DNA of 64,000 nt from NCBI GenBank assembly GCA_949316235.1, contig OX438744.1, positions 36,080,778 through 36,144,777 on the forward strand, written 5' to 3'. The notes beneath the pieces were generated by a model that made no database searches, was not told where the DNA came from, and was given only the letters and a program-made list of their open reading frames with translations. Source of the stretch: Oegoconia quadripuncta. Lineage: Eukaryota > Arthropoda > Insecta > Lepidoptera > Autostichidae. Both the position numbers and the translations under genes were made by a program. The number at the start of each line of letters is the position of its first letter. Within the stretch, counting starts at the first letter, position 1. Of the stretch, positions 32,286-44,178 are shown piece after piece.

Positions 32286-33089
32286 TATTGTAATAATCAC
32301 TCACCATATCGCTTGATAGATTCTATTCCCAGATCTCAAGAGTAGGGTCAAGCATAGGTATACAGTCTGAAAAAGATGTACTATTACAGGCCTACGTAAC
32401 AAAAATTTAGTTTTCTCGGGAAATCATGAACATCCTTTGAGAATTCTTTATTTAATTACAGCAATTTATCGAGTTTAATTATGAACAGAAAAATTGTATT
32501 AAAAATATTTATTATTTAAATCTGTAAAGCTTATCCGTTTCCGACTGTACACTAGCAGAACCGAATTGATTTTTTTTTTAATTTCAAAAACTGGGTGATG
32601 CGAAATAATTATTGGCATGTGTGATGGAAATTGATTAAGCCGTTTCAAAAGATATTTAGCTATAAACACAATTTGTTTGTATATACTTAGGTATCTATAT
32701 AATAGATATATAGAATATATAGCCTTCTTCTTTTCGAGTCGAGGCAAGTTTCAAATTTTATTTAAAAAAAAAATTTGAAAACTCTCGCAAGACATCACAA
32801 CACTGTTGTAAAAGCTAAATATATCTTCGAAACGGCTTCACCAATTTTCATCAAACATGGGTAAGAATCTGTCGGTTAGTCTTTAAATCAAATCGGACCA
32901 CGCATTACTGAGACAACAACATTACACATATCCCACCGACAAACATATAAAACCCATCCTTTTTCGTTGGGAATGAAAAAGTTACAGTAGTTTGTTATAG
33001 ACGGGAAAACAGGGCTAAAGAAAAAAATGATTGTATTTTTTAATAACAAGGTATAGAGATATTTTGCAGATGCTATGCTGGATTTTTAT
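32286..33089. other. No gene seen
   Basis: AT-rich. 32790-32990 contains the phrase cttcaccaattttcatcaaa and similar text, typical of decayed repeat DNA. No defensible exon. Confidence 0.4.
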
Positions 33090-33215
33090 AATACAATACA
33101 AATACACTTTATTGCACAACATAAAAGAAAATACAGTTTCAGAAAAGTGGTAAGAATAGAATGTACAATTTGGCGACCTTACCACTAAAAGCAATCTCTT
33201 CCAGGCAACCTGACA
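33090..33215 (-). mobile_element. LINE 3' end fragment
   Basis: aatacactttattgcacaac through ggcgaccttaccactaaaag and tcttccaggcaacctg is the reverse of the 16.2 kb type. Confidence 0.65.
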
Positions 33216-33224
33216 ATTACAATT

Positions 33225-33420
33225 TTTACCATAAAATGTATCCTATGACACCGTGCACTTCCAAATCAGTCAAGCCGTTTAGACTTCGACCTCATCTTCA
33301 CTTAATATCAGGTGTGATTGAGGTCAAGTCAAAATTGGTCGTGCATAAAAAAAAAAAAGACTACAGCATGCGCCAAAGGAACAGACATACATACAGACAC
33401 TCGAAAAACATTAAAAATTA
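33225..33420 (+). repeat. Repeat M with a short SINE-A insertion
   Basis: aaatgtatcctatgacaccg and atgcgccaaaggaacagaca frame the insert. Uninterrupted counterparts are at 55310-55440. The SINE-A tail piece (33296-33357) is flanked by agact on both sides (33291-33295 and 33358-33362). Confidence 0.7.
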
Positions 33421-33559
33421 GAACAATGTTTGTTTGTTCATGATTAAAGTAAGCTAAGTCCCTTAGGTTACTATCACTGTATTCTACTATATATCGTATT
33501 AGAGACCACTACACGGCGGAGGCGCCCCCCGCTACAGTGCCTAATTTCAATATATAGAT

Positions 33560-33785
33560 ATAAACAAACTATCTTTCAAGTCCTCGGCTTTGCCTGTGTG
33601 GAAAACTTTATCGCGGATTAGTTTAATTTGATTATCCCGCAGGAACTTTATCAGAATAAAACAAATAAAGAATAAATATCCAGAATAAACATCCGAACTT
33701 TGGCATTTATAATATTAGTTAGATACCTATGTTTAATTTGTTTATCCCGTGGGAACTACTCTCTTTTTCAGGATAAAAAATATCC
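33560..33785. repeat. Repeat C, decayed
   Basis: cctcggctttgcctgtgtgg, gaaaactttatcgcggat and gtttatcccgtgggaac are the recognisable parts. Confidence 0.45.
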
Positions 33786-33792
33786 TATATTT

Positions 33793-34086
33793 AACCGCCT
33801 CCGTGGCTCAATGTAAACAACATCGGGTTTACGATTCGGAGGTCGCGGGTTCGATCCCCAGCGGGGTACATGTTTAAGTACTCGATTTGGTTGGTAGTAG
33901 GGCATTTTAAATGTCCGCCAAACAGCAATGTTAATAGCATTGTTGTGTTCCGGTTGGCAGAGATAAGATAGCCAGTCCACCAAATGTGTTGGGGTTCCCG
34001 GGTCAGTACGCTTCCACCTTCGACCTCATCTTCACTTAACATCAGGTGTGATTGAGGTTAAATACGAAACAGTCGCGCAAAAAAAA
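33793..34086 (+). mobile_element. SINE-A with ~36-bp deletion
   Basis: Head and tail are intact. The body jumps from atgtccgcc to aaacagcaatg, a deletion between two gcc-ending repeats. Confidence 0.93.
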
Positions 34087-34135
34087 TCAAATTTTAATCC
34101 AGGGCATATTCTACCTACCTATAATGTATATTCGT

Positions 34136-34400
34136 ACCGAAATGAAATGAAATGAAATGAAAATCATTTATTCATGTAGGCAATACAATATGCACTTATG
34201 AACGTCATTTGTTTTTTAAACTACCACTAGCTCGGAACGCGACCACTACTGAGAAGAGCTAGCGAGAAACTCAGAGGGTTTGTCTCTTTTCAATAAATCA
34301 TGTACAATCAAGAAAGGTTACAACAATTTTATATATCATGTAGAGGAGCCGTTTAATCCCATGGATTACTTTCATTAATATAGTCTGAAATTTTGTAATA
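34136..34400 (-). mobile_element. LINE tail, FNKVP family
   Basis: The minus-strand frame ends KKGYYKISDYINESNPWD (stop at 34353-34355), matching KAYYKISDYLDDKHSWT at 41.5 kb. The 3' end is marked by reiterated gaaat (34140-34160) and atcatttattcatgtagg. Confidence 0.75.
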
Positions 34401-35203
34401 TCCCTTTTTACATAATTTACCAGCAACAAACAATGGAACAAATATCCAAACTATCGCATTAGTTAGATAAAATTTATTGGCAACTGCATAGGTACGTAAT
34501 TCCGATCGCCAATAACAACTACCTACCGTCAACAAACGGCTTTCTTAATCGCCACCTCGGTAATCCAATTCAAAACTTTATTACCCTGTAACTCGTAAGT
34601 ATAGATTATAGCATCCTCATAAACGGCAGTTAAGTAAGATCGCTGTTAAATCGATCACCGTGTCGCGGTACCGGTTACATTTAACCCGCTCTACTGACCT
34701 CCAGTTAAACTCTAACTACCGTTTTAATGGAGCGTTCACATGTTGCAGTTACTTGAATGAACCTGGAGAGTTGTTATTTCGTAAATAATACGTCAGTGCG
34801 ACTGTTTTTTGAAATGTCAATGGAATGAATGATTTAAATACTTGGAAAAAATTGGAAAAACAACAGATTTCAGTAATATTTCACTCTTTATCTTCATAGT
34901 GCATCATCAGATCATAATTATATGGGATTACTCTGGAGACAAACCCTATCAAAAAAAAATAATTATCGACATCGGTTAACCACCTCCTTTTTGGAAGTCG
35001 GTCAAAAATACTCAATTACTTAGGCTACCTAACTCTACCTGAAAATCAAATAATAGAGTGGCTAAAGTCAAAACCTAGTTCAAGGGTCATTTGATGCAAA
35101 GATTTGCGATTCTAATTATGAAAAAATTCATAGATTTTCTGACGGGTGTAATAAGAATTTATCCGTCTTTATGTACATATTTTTGTTTTGGCATTATTGT
35201 GAT
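34401..35203. other. No gene seen
   Basis: 34960-35010 (attatcgacatcggttaacc, tttttggaagtcggtcaaaa) is a decayed repeat phrase. The rest is AT-rich. Confidence 0.4.
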
Positions 35204-35775
35204 ATTTTTTTTGCACAAGGGGATTACGCTTGGCACCTGCTGATGTTGAGTGCAGATGCTCATTCAGAACTCTCACTGTTAATAATATATGTTTGTAAAC
35301 CGTTACTCAGGAAAAAAAATAATCATTCATTCGTTCATTCTATGCTATCAATATTTTCTGCTTAGTGGCATATACAATGCGGTAGCTAACGAGTGCAAGC
35401 ACCTAGAAATCTACTCACTTAATAATTCGAAGCAAGTGGATAAGCCTTAGTATGTTCGTGTAAACGAGGCTTCTTTAATAAGATGGCTGTCGTGTGAAAT
35501 GTATAAAGCCTCTTGACATTAGAATGAACGGGCTACATTTATAATTGCCTCTGCATTACTGAGCTCATGGTGACATGGAAACACAAATAGTATCTCTGAA
35601 GTATAAGCTGGTAATTAAGTCTTATAATGTCGATTCTACGGCCGAGATATTGTTGTATTGTATTGTCCGAGGATGAAAATGCTTGGTTTAGTTTGTGGTA
35701 GGGTATTTATCCGCTTAACCAGTTACCACCATCTTATCTAAGTCTGCCAAACAGCAATATAAATAGCAGTAGTTA
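35204..35775. repeat. Two SINE-A scraps and spacer
   Basis: 35204-35260 (ttgcacaagg...acctgctgatgttgag) is a minus-strand tail scrap. 35686-35775 (ggtagggtatttatccgc, accaccatcttatctaag) is a plus-strand body scrap. Nothing is coding between them. Confidence 0.5.
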
Positions 35776-36969
35776 AAGGGAGTCAAGGAGTAGGTGAAGG
35801 GGGGTTACAGGGTGGTAAAAGTGGTGTCAATGGAGGTCAAATATGATAGAGAGAGATTTTGAAACCAGTCTATACCCTGCCCAGAACTCTACTATAATTA
35901 ATAATAAAACAACAATAAGTCGCAAGACAAGTAAAAAAAACATAAAAAAAAAACAAAATTCTGCACTTATTTGGGACGACAACAAAAGTCGAATAACATA
36001 ATTTTAAACATCACCAGCCTTATATCCCCACTACTGGGGCACCGTCTCCTGCTTTGGCTGGGTAAACCATAATCCATCACACGGGATCACTCTTTCCTTT
36101 TTCCTCAATTTTGGTTAGACAACGCCACCTGACAGCCGGTGTTTTTAGCGTTCTTATTTGGCTTCACGATCACAATCGGAACACAGTAAATGCGAACTTA
36201 AGTATACCATATAACCTGTACCTATCATCATCATCTTATCAGCCACAGGACGTCCACTGCTGAACATATCCTTCACTCATAGATTTCCAGAGCGTCCGGT
36301 TGGAAGCGAAAGGTAAACATTTGCATGTCTCTCATGCCGTGCAACTTGGCCCTCGCATACTATCTACGAGATTTATCCTATCTAGTCAATAATCCTTCCT
36401 GCACTAGAAGCATGACATTCGCGATAAACGTTTATGTCGCACGAGAATAATATTTGTCCTGCTCCTTTCTCCCCATTCTAACTCATACGTAGTGCGCGAC
36501 AAACGATGTCATGCTGCCCAAATTGCATGACCAACTTCTTATTAAGTAACGACTCACCGGACAGTCATACGACCGTCCAAATTATAAATTCTGTCGCTAA
36601 AATTTATCGCAATCTGCGACATACCATCACGTGTATACCATAATTTTACAAATTAAAGGAGTAGATACGGCCCTGTCACCATTAACTTCCAGCAGGATCC
36701 AGGTACGCTAGCTCAGTCGACGCAACCGTGGCGCAACCGCCAGTGCAAGGTTGCATTTACTCAATTTAGATTTGTGAATGCATTTTACGGCGCATTTACA
36801 TTAGACGGTGCTGTGTATTGTAATCGCATATATTAAGTAAGAGTACAATTGTAATTATTGTATGGAATGGGAAGGAATTGTGTAGCAAGTTCTTTCTTTG
36901 ACATCATTAAAATGCTTACACAAGTCATCTGTTTTGAACTCAGACTTACAATACAAGCAAACAGAAGGG
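35776..36969. other. No gene seen; LINE-like fragment at 36220
   Basis: 36220-36312 carries atcagccacaggacgtccac and gagcgtccggttggaagcg. 36420-36620 has opposed boxes (tatgtcgca near 36432, tgcgacata near 36616) that may bound a decayed inverted-repeat element. Confidence 0.4.
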
Positions 36970-37302
36970 TTTTTTTATTTAATGCACAACGGGTTAGCAC
37001 TTGACCTCAATCACACCTGGTGTTAAGTGAAGATGGGGCCAAAGGTGGAAGCGTACTGACCCGGAAACCCAAATATTTGGGGAACTGGCTATCTTATCTC
37101 TGACAACCGGAACACAACAATGCTATTAACATTGCTGTTTGGCGGCCGATTTAAATAAGATGGTGGTAGCTAGCCAGGCGGACATTTAAAATGCCCTACC
37201 ATCAACCAAACCAAGTACTAAACATGTACCCCGCTGGGGATCGAACCCGCGACCTCCAATTCGTAAACCCAATGTTGTTTACATTGAGCCACGGAGGCGG
37301 TT
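36970..37302 (-). mobile_element. SINE-A, full length
   Basis: A T run and aatgcacaacgggttagc start the copy and gccacggaggcggtt ends it. Confidence 0.94.
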
Positions 37303-38187
37303 GAAACCGTAAGCGTAACCCATTTTCAGGCAAAACATCAGTCTTCCACAATTTTTTTTTATTTGCTATCGTAACTGTATTCCGCCATAATGCTGTAATT
37401 TGTGAATAATTGTGAAGAGAAAATAAATTAATTTGATTTGAAGTAAATAATATTATCTCGTAAACAAAGCCTGAATAGGGCAAAACAAAAGAATAGCTAT
37501 AGTTCATTTAGATTCCGACGTTGTGCTGATAATAGTTTTGTTTACTCAGATTTTCCACAAGCATTTCAACTTGTGAGTGGACGTCCGATGCTGCGCTTGA
37601 CAATGAGTGGTCTCCACTCCGGAACCTTATTGCCCTAAATACCCTAAGCTTTAGTGCCCCCCCCCCCTCAACGACACCACCGCATGATATGTTTCGTTCC
37701 GCTCCATTTTGTTCCATTTCGAGTGAAATCTTAGTTATTTTGAAAAGTCAAGTTCACTTACCTTTCAACCTTCTACTGAGTTTGGAAACCCAACAGTTTT
37801 GAAAACCGAATTTCCTGAACCGTGATATCCATTGATTGCGCTGTTACATAGTTAATGGTAATTTCTTATTTCTCGCCCACCCCCGCGGGGCTCTTACAAA
37901 TCACTACAACGGGGGGGAAGGGTATCTCTTTAATTTTTTGCCGCAATATTACGCTAGTCTTTCGAATTAGAGTTGTCCTTGAGTGACACTTTCCGTTACG
38001 ATATCGATAACGTAAGTATCGATTCAATTGTTCCTCAAAGTAATCGATTCATCGCTGTTTTTAAAATGAACTTTTTGCAAAGTAGTGTGGCCAATTTGTC
38101 TTTTTGTTATAATTCTGTTTGGAAATTGATAGAATATGAGGTAATTAATCTATCAATTTCAGTCCATACTCAATTGGCTCACAACTG
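37303..38187. other. No gene called; DRE-like sites near 38000
   Basis: A perfect tatcgata lies at 38002-38009, with further cgat sites to 38050. This is the DRE core of many insect housekeeping promoters (established). The ORF at 37973-38188 starts inside this cluster and ends in SINE-A, so I do not accept it. 37660-37670 has a run of nine or more Cs. Confidence 0.3.
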
Positions 38188-38404
38188 AAATGTCCGCCTG
38201 GCTAGCTACCACCATCTTATCTAAATCTGCCGCCAAGCAGCAGCAATGTTAATAGCATTGCTGTGTTCCGTTGTCAGAGATAAGATAGCCTGTCCCCCAA
38301 ATGTGTTGGGGTTTCCGGGTCAGAACGCTTCCACCTTCGACATCATCTTCACTTAACATCAGGTGATTGAGGTCAAGTACGAACCCGTCATGCATAAAAA
38401 AAAC
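38188..38404 (+). mobile_element. SINE-A, headless
   Basis: It starts aatgtccgcctggctagc and ends catgcataaaaaaaac. Confidence 0.9.
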
Positions 38405-38734
38405 ACATAAAGGATCTATGGGTTCCGTAATCGATTTTTCAGTGCATTTAAATACTTTTCGTATAATATTTTTTATTTTTTATTTATTGAAGAGACAAAC
38501 AGTTGCTTGCAGATAATATGTTTGACGGCGTTGTGTGTCTGTCTGTGTGTGTGTATCCAGGCTTTGTCCGGATATGTGTTAATAATGCTTGGTCCGATGG
38601 AGTCTCTTACTTTATATTAAAGACAAAATGAGTGGATAGGTTATTTTGCATGTTTGATGAAAATTGGTAGTCGTTTCGAAGATATTTTGCTTATAATAAA
38701 GTTGTTTGGTCTATTTAAAAACATCTATAAATTG

Positions 38735-38920
38735 GCACGTTTCAACGGCGATGGGTTCACCCCCTGTCACGTGTGCATTTCAATATATTTCTTAAGGTGA
38801 ACCGTGGATGTTGTTTCCATCATTAGACTCTTAATGTTTGGAACACCCAAACAATACTGTTTGGGATATCTCTGACCACTTAATTTGGGATATAATGGAC
38901 GTGACGTTATGTATGTATGG
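38735..38920 (+). repeat. Repeat J, uninterrupted
   Basis: cacgtttcaacggcgatggg, cacgtgtgcatttcaatat, gtttggaacacccaaacaat and gggatatctctgaccac run continuously. It serves as the empty counterpart of the SINE-B insertion at 31.7 kb. Confidence 0.75.
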
Positions 38921-38994
38921 TGTATTTCGATGGTATTGTTGGTAGTGTTTCGAGGGTTTCTAAATTTACTAACCAAAAAAAAAAACAAAAAAAA

Positions 38995-39090
38995 AACGTG
39001 GACGATCGACCTAGTGAAAGTCGCGGGATGGCATTCGCTCTGGAAATGGAGGAGGCCTATGTCCTGTCGCTAATATGATGATACTGAGTA
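38995..39090 (+). pseudogene. LINE ORF end (WTIDLVKVAG)
   Basis: The frame reads WTIDLVKVAGWHSLWKWRRP before TAA, a decayed form of the RWTDDLVKVAG end of a non-LTR family. An atgatgatac end follows. Confidence 0.6.
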
Positions 39091-39935
39091 TGATGTTTTT
39101 ATCAAGGATAGCCGACCGACAGTCATCTAATAGTAAAGGTATCCGTTGGCTTTAGTGTCACATAATATTATTCTATTCATAAATTCAATACTGAGTGCAT
39201 ACCTGTAATTACCAGTTCAAAATTAGCGAGATATTCGCAGCTGGCAACATTATTGGTGACGAAATTGTAGTTCCGTGGGTATGTCAACATCGACGCTCAT
39301 ACGAACTGTTACCTCATGGTTGCTAAATTACATATAAGTGGTATAGTACGTACGACTATATAGACTGAGATATAGTGACAATGAAGTAGAATGTTAGCAT
39401 TGTAGAGGAAGGTTGCTCACACATGCGTGCTCGCGACCAAAGCATTATTATATTCCTTCCTTTCCTTTCCGTTGCAATTTTTGTTTCTTTTTCTTTTGTC
39501 TAACATGTACTGACACTGTTATTGTAAGAAGGGAAGGTACTGACTCCTGAAACACAGGTTGCCTTAATTTAGGAGTCAGGGCTGCTACCAATCTGTTACA
39601 TGTTTATGTGTCAAATAAATTTTTTTAATGTTTATTTAATTGAGTGTGTGAAGATTTTGAAGCAATGGAATTAGTCTTTGGATAAGCATTTCTCACGATT
39701 GCTTTCTTGCTTCGAAAGGTATATTGGTTATAAAATAGTCGCTATAGTGACCCTGTACAGAAAAATATGATGGCAAATGAATCTGAATCCGCTTTTGTAC
39801 TTGCAGGCATATCAGCTCCCTTGGCACTTATCACCACAATTCTTCAGAAACAATCGACTCAATTGATTACGACCTGACCACCATAGACAGAAAGCGAGAC
39901 TTTGACACATTTTTCTTTATATACGAAGTTTTCTT
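39091..39935. other. No gene seen; LINE 3' UTR-like at 39440-39620
   Basis: 39560-39625 (ggagtcagggctgctaccaa, tgtcaaataaattttttt) looks like a LINE end. On the other strand 39630-39637 offers an AATAAA that could serve the minus-strand exon at 39936-40017. Confidence 0.4.
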
Positions 39936-40017
39936 TCAAAACGGAATTTGCAGTTCTTCGAATAGTGATTTAACTTTTTCGCTAACGGTGCGTGCAATAC
40001 TCTCTTCACTCTGATGC
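39936..40017 (-). CDS. Possible terminal exon, unrecognised
   Basis: On the minus strand a strong-looking acceptor (ttctatctcttttcaag, AG at 40018-40019) precedes a 27-codon frame ending in TGA (39936-39938). The peptide HQSEESIARTVSEKVKSLFE continues ELQIPF and is amphipathic and charged, unlike the composition-driven ORFs around it. If real, the exon starts with one base completing a split codon. I could not find the preceding exon. The opposite strand is also open for ~70 codons with a weaker tgcag acceptor at 39808, so coding direction is uncertain. Confidence 0.25.
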
Positions 40018-41234
40018 CTTGAAAAGAGATAGAAAACAGAAATTTAGGTATAGAGAAACTTGCGGTTAGTTAATTTTTGATAGAAACTAAGGATTCATCT
40101 ATAAAGGCACGGCTAATCGCTTGGAACTCGAACATAATGGCATTGCTCACAGCGGCGGTGCATATGCCGGGCGTGACATCACGGACGCGCACTCGTCTTC
40201 GCAACAAAAGATGCGGGGTCCAGCAGCGGACATGCGCTTCTTAACAAATTATCTGCTAAACAAAACTCGAGGTACTTCATTGATGATGTTGTTACCTATA
40301 GTTTGGCGTTCTGCGATATACGAACAAGATCATACCGCCATTTGCCACGCACTCCGCGTCTTCATAAACCTACCACATTCGCCATACTATGTATTTACGC
40401 ACGGGCTGCGTCCACACACCGCCTCTCTCCATAAACAGAGAATCGCATGACGCTCACGAGCCGCGCCTTCACTGTGAGCCCTAATAATTTTTGTTTAAAT
40501 GCTAAAGGCGTCACTACTGAGGCTAAAACATAATAAACAACGCACAATAGTCTAGTGAACGACCCGTAGACCTTCCGGAGGTGTTTCGCCACTGAGTTAG
40601 TTGACCCGGTGCATTTCCAGCGCCGGTGGTGTCGACAAGAAATGCTCAATGGCCGACGGTTACCGGCAACACAGGCGATTGGGTTATTGAATTACTTATG
40701 CTTTACTAATATTTACCCGCGACCGCGCCCGCGTATTTAGTTTATCCCTCTGGAATTACCCGCTTTATCGGGATCAAAGTTATACCACAGCATCTTCTAC
40801 CTGTGTACCAAATTTCATGCATATCCGTTAATCTTTTTCGCTGTGATTGATAAATAAACATCCAAACTGTCGCATTTTAATATTACATTAGGTGGAATTG
40901 TAAAAGTTGGGATCAGTTGACTAGTTGGATGGATTGGATGGATCTTCTTCAATTTAAGAACTATGCTCTTGTCGGTGGAGTAATGACCACGTCTCTGTGC
41001 CTTCCGCCCTCGATCTTGGTACGGCACGACCTTTAACTTTACGTTCACTTTGTCACTTAATTTAATTGCGCCTAGGTCTTCCCCTTCGTCGCAAAAGTAA
41101 AGGAGAAGAGATGCCTTTTGGCCACAGTTGAGAACAGACGAGAAAAGATGATAGATTACTTGGATACGACACGACATTTTTTTGAAGAACATAATTGAGG
41201 GAAAAATTAGATGGATAGAAGTTGCATAATTATA
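40018..41234. other. CG-richer stretch with unassigned ORF
   Basis: A plus-strand frame of 109 codons (40121-40450; non-ATG start, first ATG at 40139) has mixed composition including NGIAHSGGAYAGRDITDAHS. I recognise nothing in it. The CpG density at 40150-40240 (gtgacatcacggacgcgcac) could also mark a promoter. 40715-40885 is Repeat C (cgcgaccgcgcccgcgtatt). 40945-41120 repeats 815-960. Confidence 0.3.
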
Positions 41235-41350
41235 ATAATAATCATTTATTAAGCCAAGTCGGTGGCTGACAGGGGCGACTTAAAAACACTGCCAGGTGGG
41301 CACTAGTCTGCTACAAATCCTGGGCTCCTCTCACTGGGCCCGCGTGGTGG
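41235..41350. repeat. Inverse of the 18.96 kb SINE body
   Basis: ggctgacaggggcgacttaa, cactgccaggtgggcactag and tgggcccgcgtggtgg are the landmarks. Confidence 0.55.
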
Positions 41351-41384
41351 ATTAAATTAAGAAACATGATGTCAATACAAGAAA

Positions 41385-41855
41385 TAAAGATAAACTTGCA
41401 GGTCACATAAGTCGCCTCCGCAAAGTCAGTAATTCATTCAAAGGGTTATGTATACGCTTTTTTAATAAGGTTCCTGTTGATATACAGGATCTTCCTTTCA
41501 ATAAATTTAAAGATACGATAAAACAGAAACTTATTAGGAAAGCATATTATAAAATATCAGATTATTTAGATGATAAACATTCATGGACATGAACAGCCCG
41601 TTCGCGTAACCAGGCTATTTCACAATTAATAATGAAATATTATAATATAAAATAATAATTAATAGTTTTGTAACATAGAAACCTTTTTTTAAAAAAAGAG
41701 CAACCTCTCGAGTTTCTTGCTTGTTCTTCTCAGGGGAAAAGTGGCTTTTGAACAAGCAGTAGCTTAAAAAATGTAAAATCTGACTATTTTAAGTGTACCC
41801 TGTGTATACCTACAAAATAAAGCATTTTTTGATTTTGATGATTTTGATTTTGATT
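41385..41855 (+). pseudogene. Best copy of the FNKVP-family LINE end
   Basis: An uninterrupted 63-codon frame (41401-41592, ending TGA) reads GHISRLRKVSNSFKGLCIRF, then FNKVPVDIQDLPFNKFKDTI and KQKLIRKAYYKISDYLDDKH. The 3' UTR has cttgttcttctcaggggaaa and aacaagcagtagcttaaaaa, then acaaaataaagc and a tgattttga repeat. It is the C-terminal end of a non-LTR ORF (probably jockey-like, inferred). At least eight other fragments in the window match it. Confidence 0.8.
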
Positions 41856-42127
41856 ACGGGCCAGTCAGAGGAAGGAAGCTGTTCTCCAACAGTGGAGACG
41901 TGTAAGGCTGTTGGTGATGAATTATTTATTCCACAATCACATATTTCAATTTATTAGGTTACAGTACATACTCCAATGTAATTCATTAATTACCTACTTA
42001 CACTAACTAGTGCAATCTGTATCAGTACAACGCAGACCAATAACCCCTTTGGTCTATGCAGTACAATGTACAATTTCTGTATTAGTGAGAGCATGTTATC
42101 TATTTGTATTTATAATTGTGTATACAA

Positions 42128-42240
42128 TTTTTTTTTATCCACAACCGGTTGGTACTTGACCTCAATCACACCTGATGTTAAGTGAAGATGAGGTCGAAGG
42201 TGGAAGCGTACTGACCCGGAAACCCCAACACAATTGGGGG
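42128..42240 (-). mobile_element. SINE-A, tail fragment
   Basis: It runs from poly-T to aacacaattggggg, where it breaks into a cacacacc microsatellite (42244-42282). Confidence 0.85.
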
Positions 42241-42349
42241 TCACAACACCACACACCACACACCACACACCACAACACAACAAATTTAATTAACGGTCTA
42301 TATGTATATTGAAAATACACCTATTTACATATTGCGTACTATTATGATA

Positions 42350-42696
42350 TATACAGGGTGTCCCTGGAAGTATGGATCAAATCAAACAGGGGCATGGGGA
42401 AGGTCATTCCCAAACTTAAGCTGAAAAAAAAAAATTAAAAAAAAAAAAAAAATAAATAAGAAAAAAAAATTAATTAATTATTTTTAATTAAAAAATTAAG
42501 CTGATAGCTTTGCTAGTTTTCTTTTAAAAAAAAATTTTGTATAAGCACTATTCGATAATATGAAAATGTAAAAAATTGATCATAACTTTTGAACCGTCAA
42601 AAATGGCACCGACATTCATAGGGTTAAAAAGTTTGGGAATGACCTTCCCCATGCCCCTGTTTGATTTGATCCATACTTCCAGGGACACCCTGTATA
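42350..42696. mobile_element. MITE with 66-bp perfect inverted ends
   Basis: 42352-42417 and 42629-42694 are exact reverse complements (tacagggtgtccctggaagt ... ggtcattcccaaactt), flanked by TA on both sides. The interior is ~210 bp of A/T-rich DNA with no ORF. The termini share tacagggtg with the 25.1 kb element but the interior differs, so this is a distinct subfamily. Perfect arms imply recent insertion or conversion. Confidence 0.93.
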
Positions 42697-43290
42697 ATAG
42701 TACGGTAGTCGGAGTCGCTGCATGCTTGCAGCTTCCTACCAGTCGCTTCGAAAATCCTTAGGCCTATGTTTAACAGTGCATGTTCAGTCATTGATAGAAT
42801 AATGAACATAAGAAAGCCCGAGCATTGTATCAGGGTGGACCTTTCGCATTTAGTCAAGGAAATGGCCAAGTGGACTAACTGCCTAACAAAGGATATTTTT
42901 CTTTGTCATCCAATATGACTTGTCTCATGATGTTTTGTGTGAGCTACAATTGGGTGGTTGAACCGCAATTTAAAAATCTCAGTTCTGCAGGTTGACTTAT
43001 TAATATATTTCAGAAGATAGACTTAGTATAGATAGAAAAACAAATTGTAACAAGCTGTATGCATGCTACACGATAGATTTTCAAAGAAACGCATGATATT
43101 AAAAATTTACGAGAAAGTGTTTCGTGTAATACACTTGTTCATCTCATGGTTGAAGTTCAATATTTCTAGAATAAGTTCTACATTAATAACTATTTATGTA
43201 TTTCAAAACCAAAAAACCCGACAGCATAGTTTGTATTTTGCGGACGCCATGTTGGATGTTTTACTGTAGAATGTATCCTATTACACTCCA
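42697..43290. other. LINE-like relic, no gene
   Basis: 42700-42870 on the minus strand resembles a non-coding LINE end (gaacatgcactgttaaacat, aggcctaaggattttcgaag). Beyond it lies AT-rich DNA leading into Repeat M at 43255. Confidence 0.4.
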
Positions 43291-43545
43291 AGATAGCCAG
43301 TCCCCCAAATGTGTTGGGGTTTCCGGGCCAATCACTTCCACCTTCGACCTCATCTTCACTCAGCATCAGGTGCATAACTGTTTTGGTACTTGACCACCAA
43401 ACCGTTATGCATAAAAAAAAAAGACGAATCTAACGACACCATGCACTTCGAAATCGGTTAAGCCGTTTTGGTTATGGGATGCGCCAAAGGAACGGACATA
43501 CATACATACACTCGAAAAAGATTACCCCTCCTTCCTTTATTCCTT
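43255..43545 (+). repeat. Repeat M with SINE-A fragment inserted
   Basis: Left gaatgtatcctattacactc and right gacgaatctaacgacaccat to catacatacactcgaaaaag match 55315-55440. The SINE-A tail piece (43292-43422) interrupts it. Confidence 0.75.
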
Positions 43546-44178
43546 CGTTTATTTTTATATTTGAAAGCATGCTTTCTAGCGGTTGTTCTTAGACACGTTT
43601 TGTCAAAATCGGTTCAGCCGTTTTGTTTTAATCGCTTGTATTCTCGGCGGTTTTCTAAATTTTCAATTTCCGCTCACTTCCCTAACAATATCTGCCATAC
43701 ACAATGATCAGGCATTCAATTGAATGGCCAATTTCACCACCTGCCTACAACATTACTTGTTTGCGCATATCCCTACCAACCCACTGCAATGCAGCTACCC
43801 ATAGATTGCACTTCCAACGCGGTCACGGCCGGCCGTTACAAATCACAGTACCAAAATATTAGCCAGTGTAACAGTTACGGCGAAATTAAACAACATTACA
43901 CATGCGGTTGCTAAATACGACCGGTAACATTGCATACGATCGTTGCCACAGAGCGCATGCGGTGTTATTCGACGGCTATGAAAATTGCACCTGCTGGTAT
44001 AAAGATTACTAAGCATACATCACCTTCCTTGCATGTCTCCACCCTTTAACTGGGAGAGGGTATGGACCGTGATTCACCACGCGGTTATGCTATTAAGCAA
44101 TGTCTGCCGCGAACCGTCCTTCGATAGGTGATCTCTAGTGGCAATTTAATACGAGTGTCTCCGTACTTCGGGTGGTAA
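43546..44178. other. No gene seen
   Basis: Moderately mixed composition; ORFs of 64-79 codons lack recognisable features. Confidence 0.35.

Noticed and set aside
37973..38188. 71-codon ORF next to a DRE site
   Set aside because: It starts within the cgat cluster and ends at the edge of a SINE, with no conserved features.
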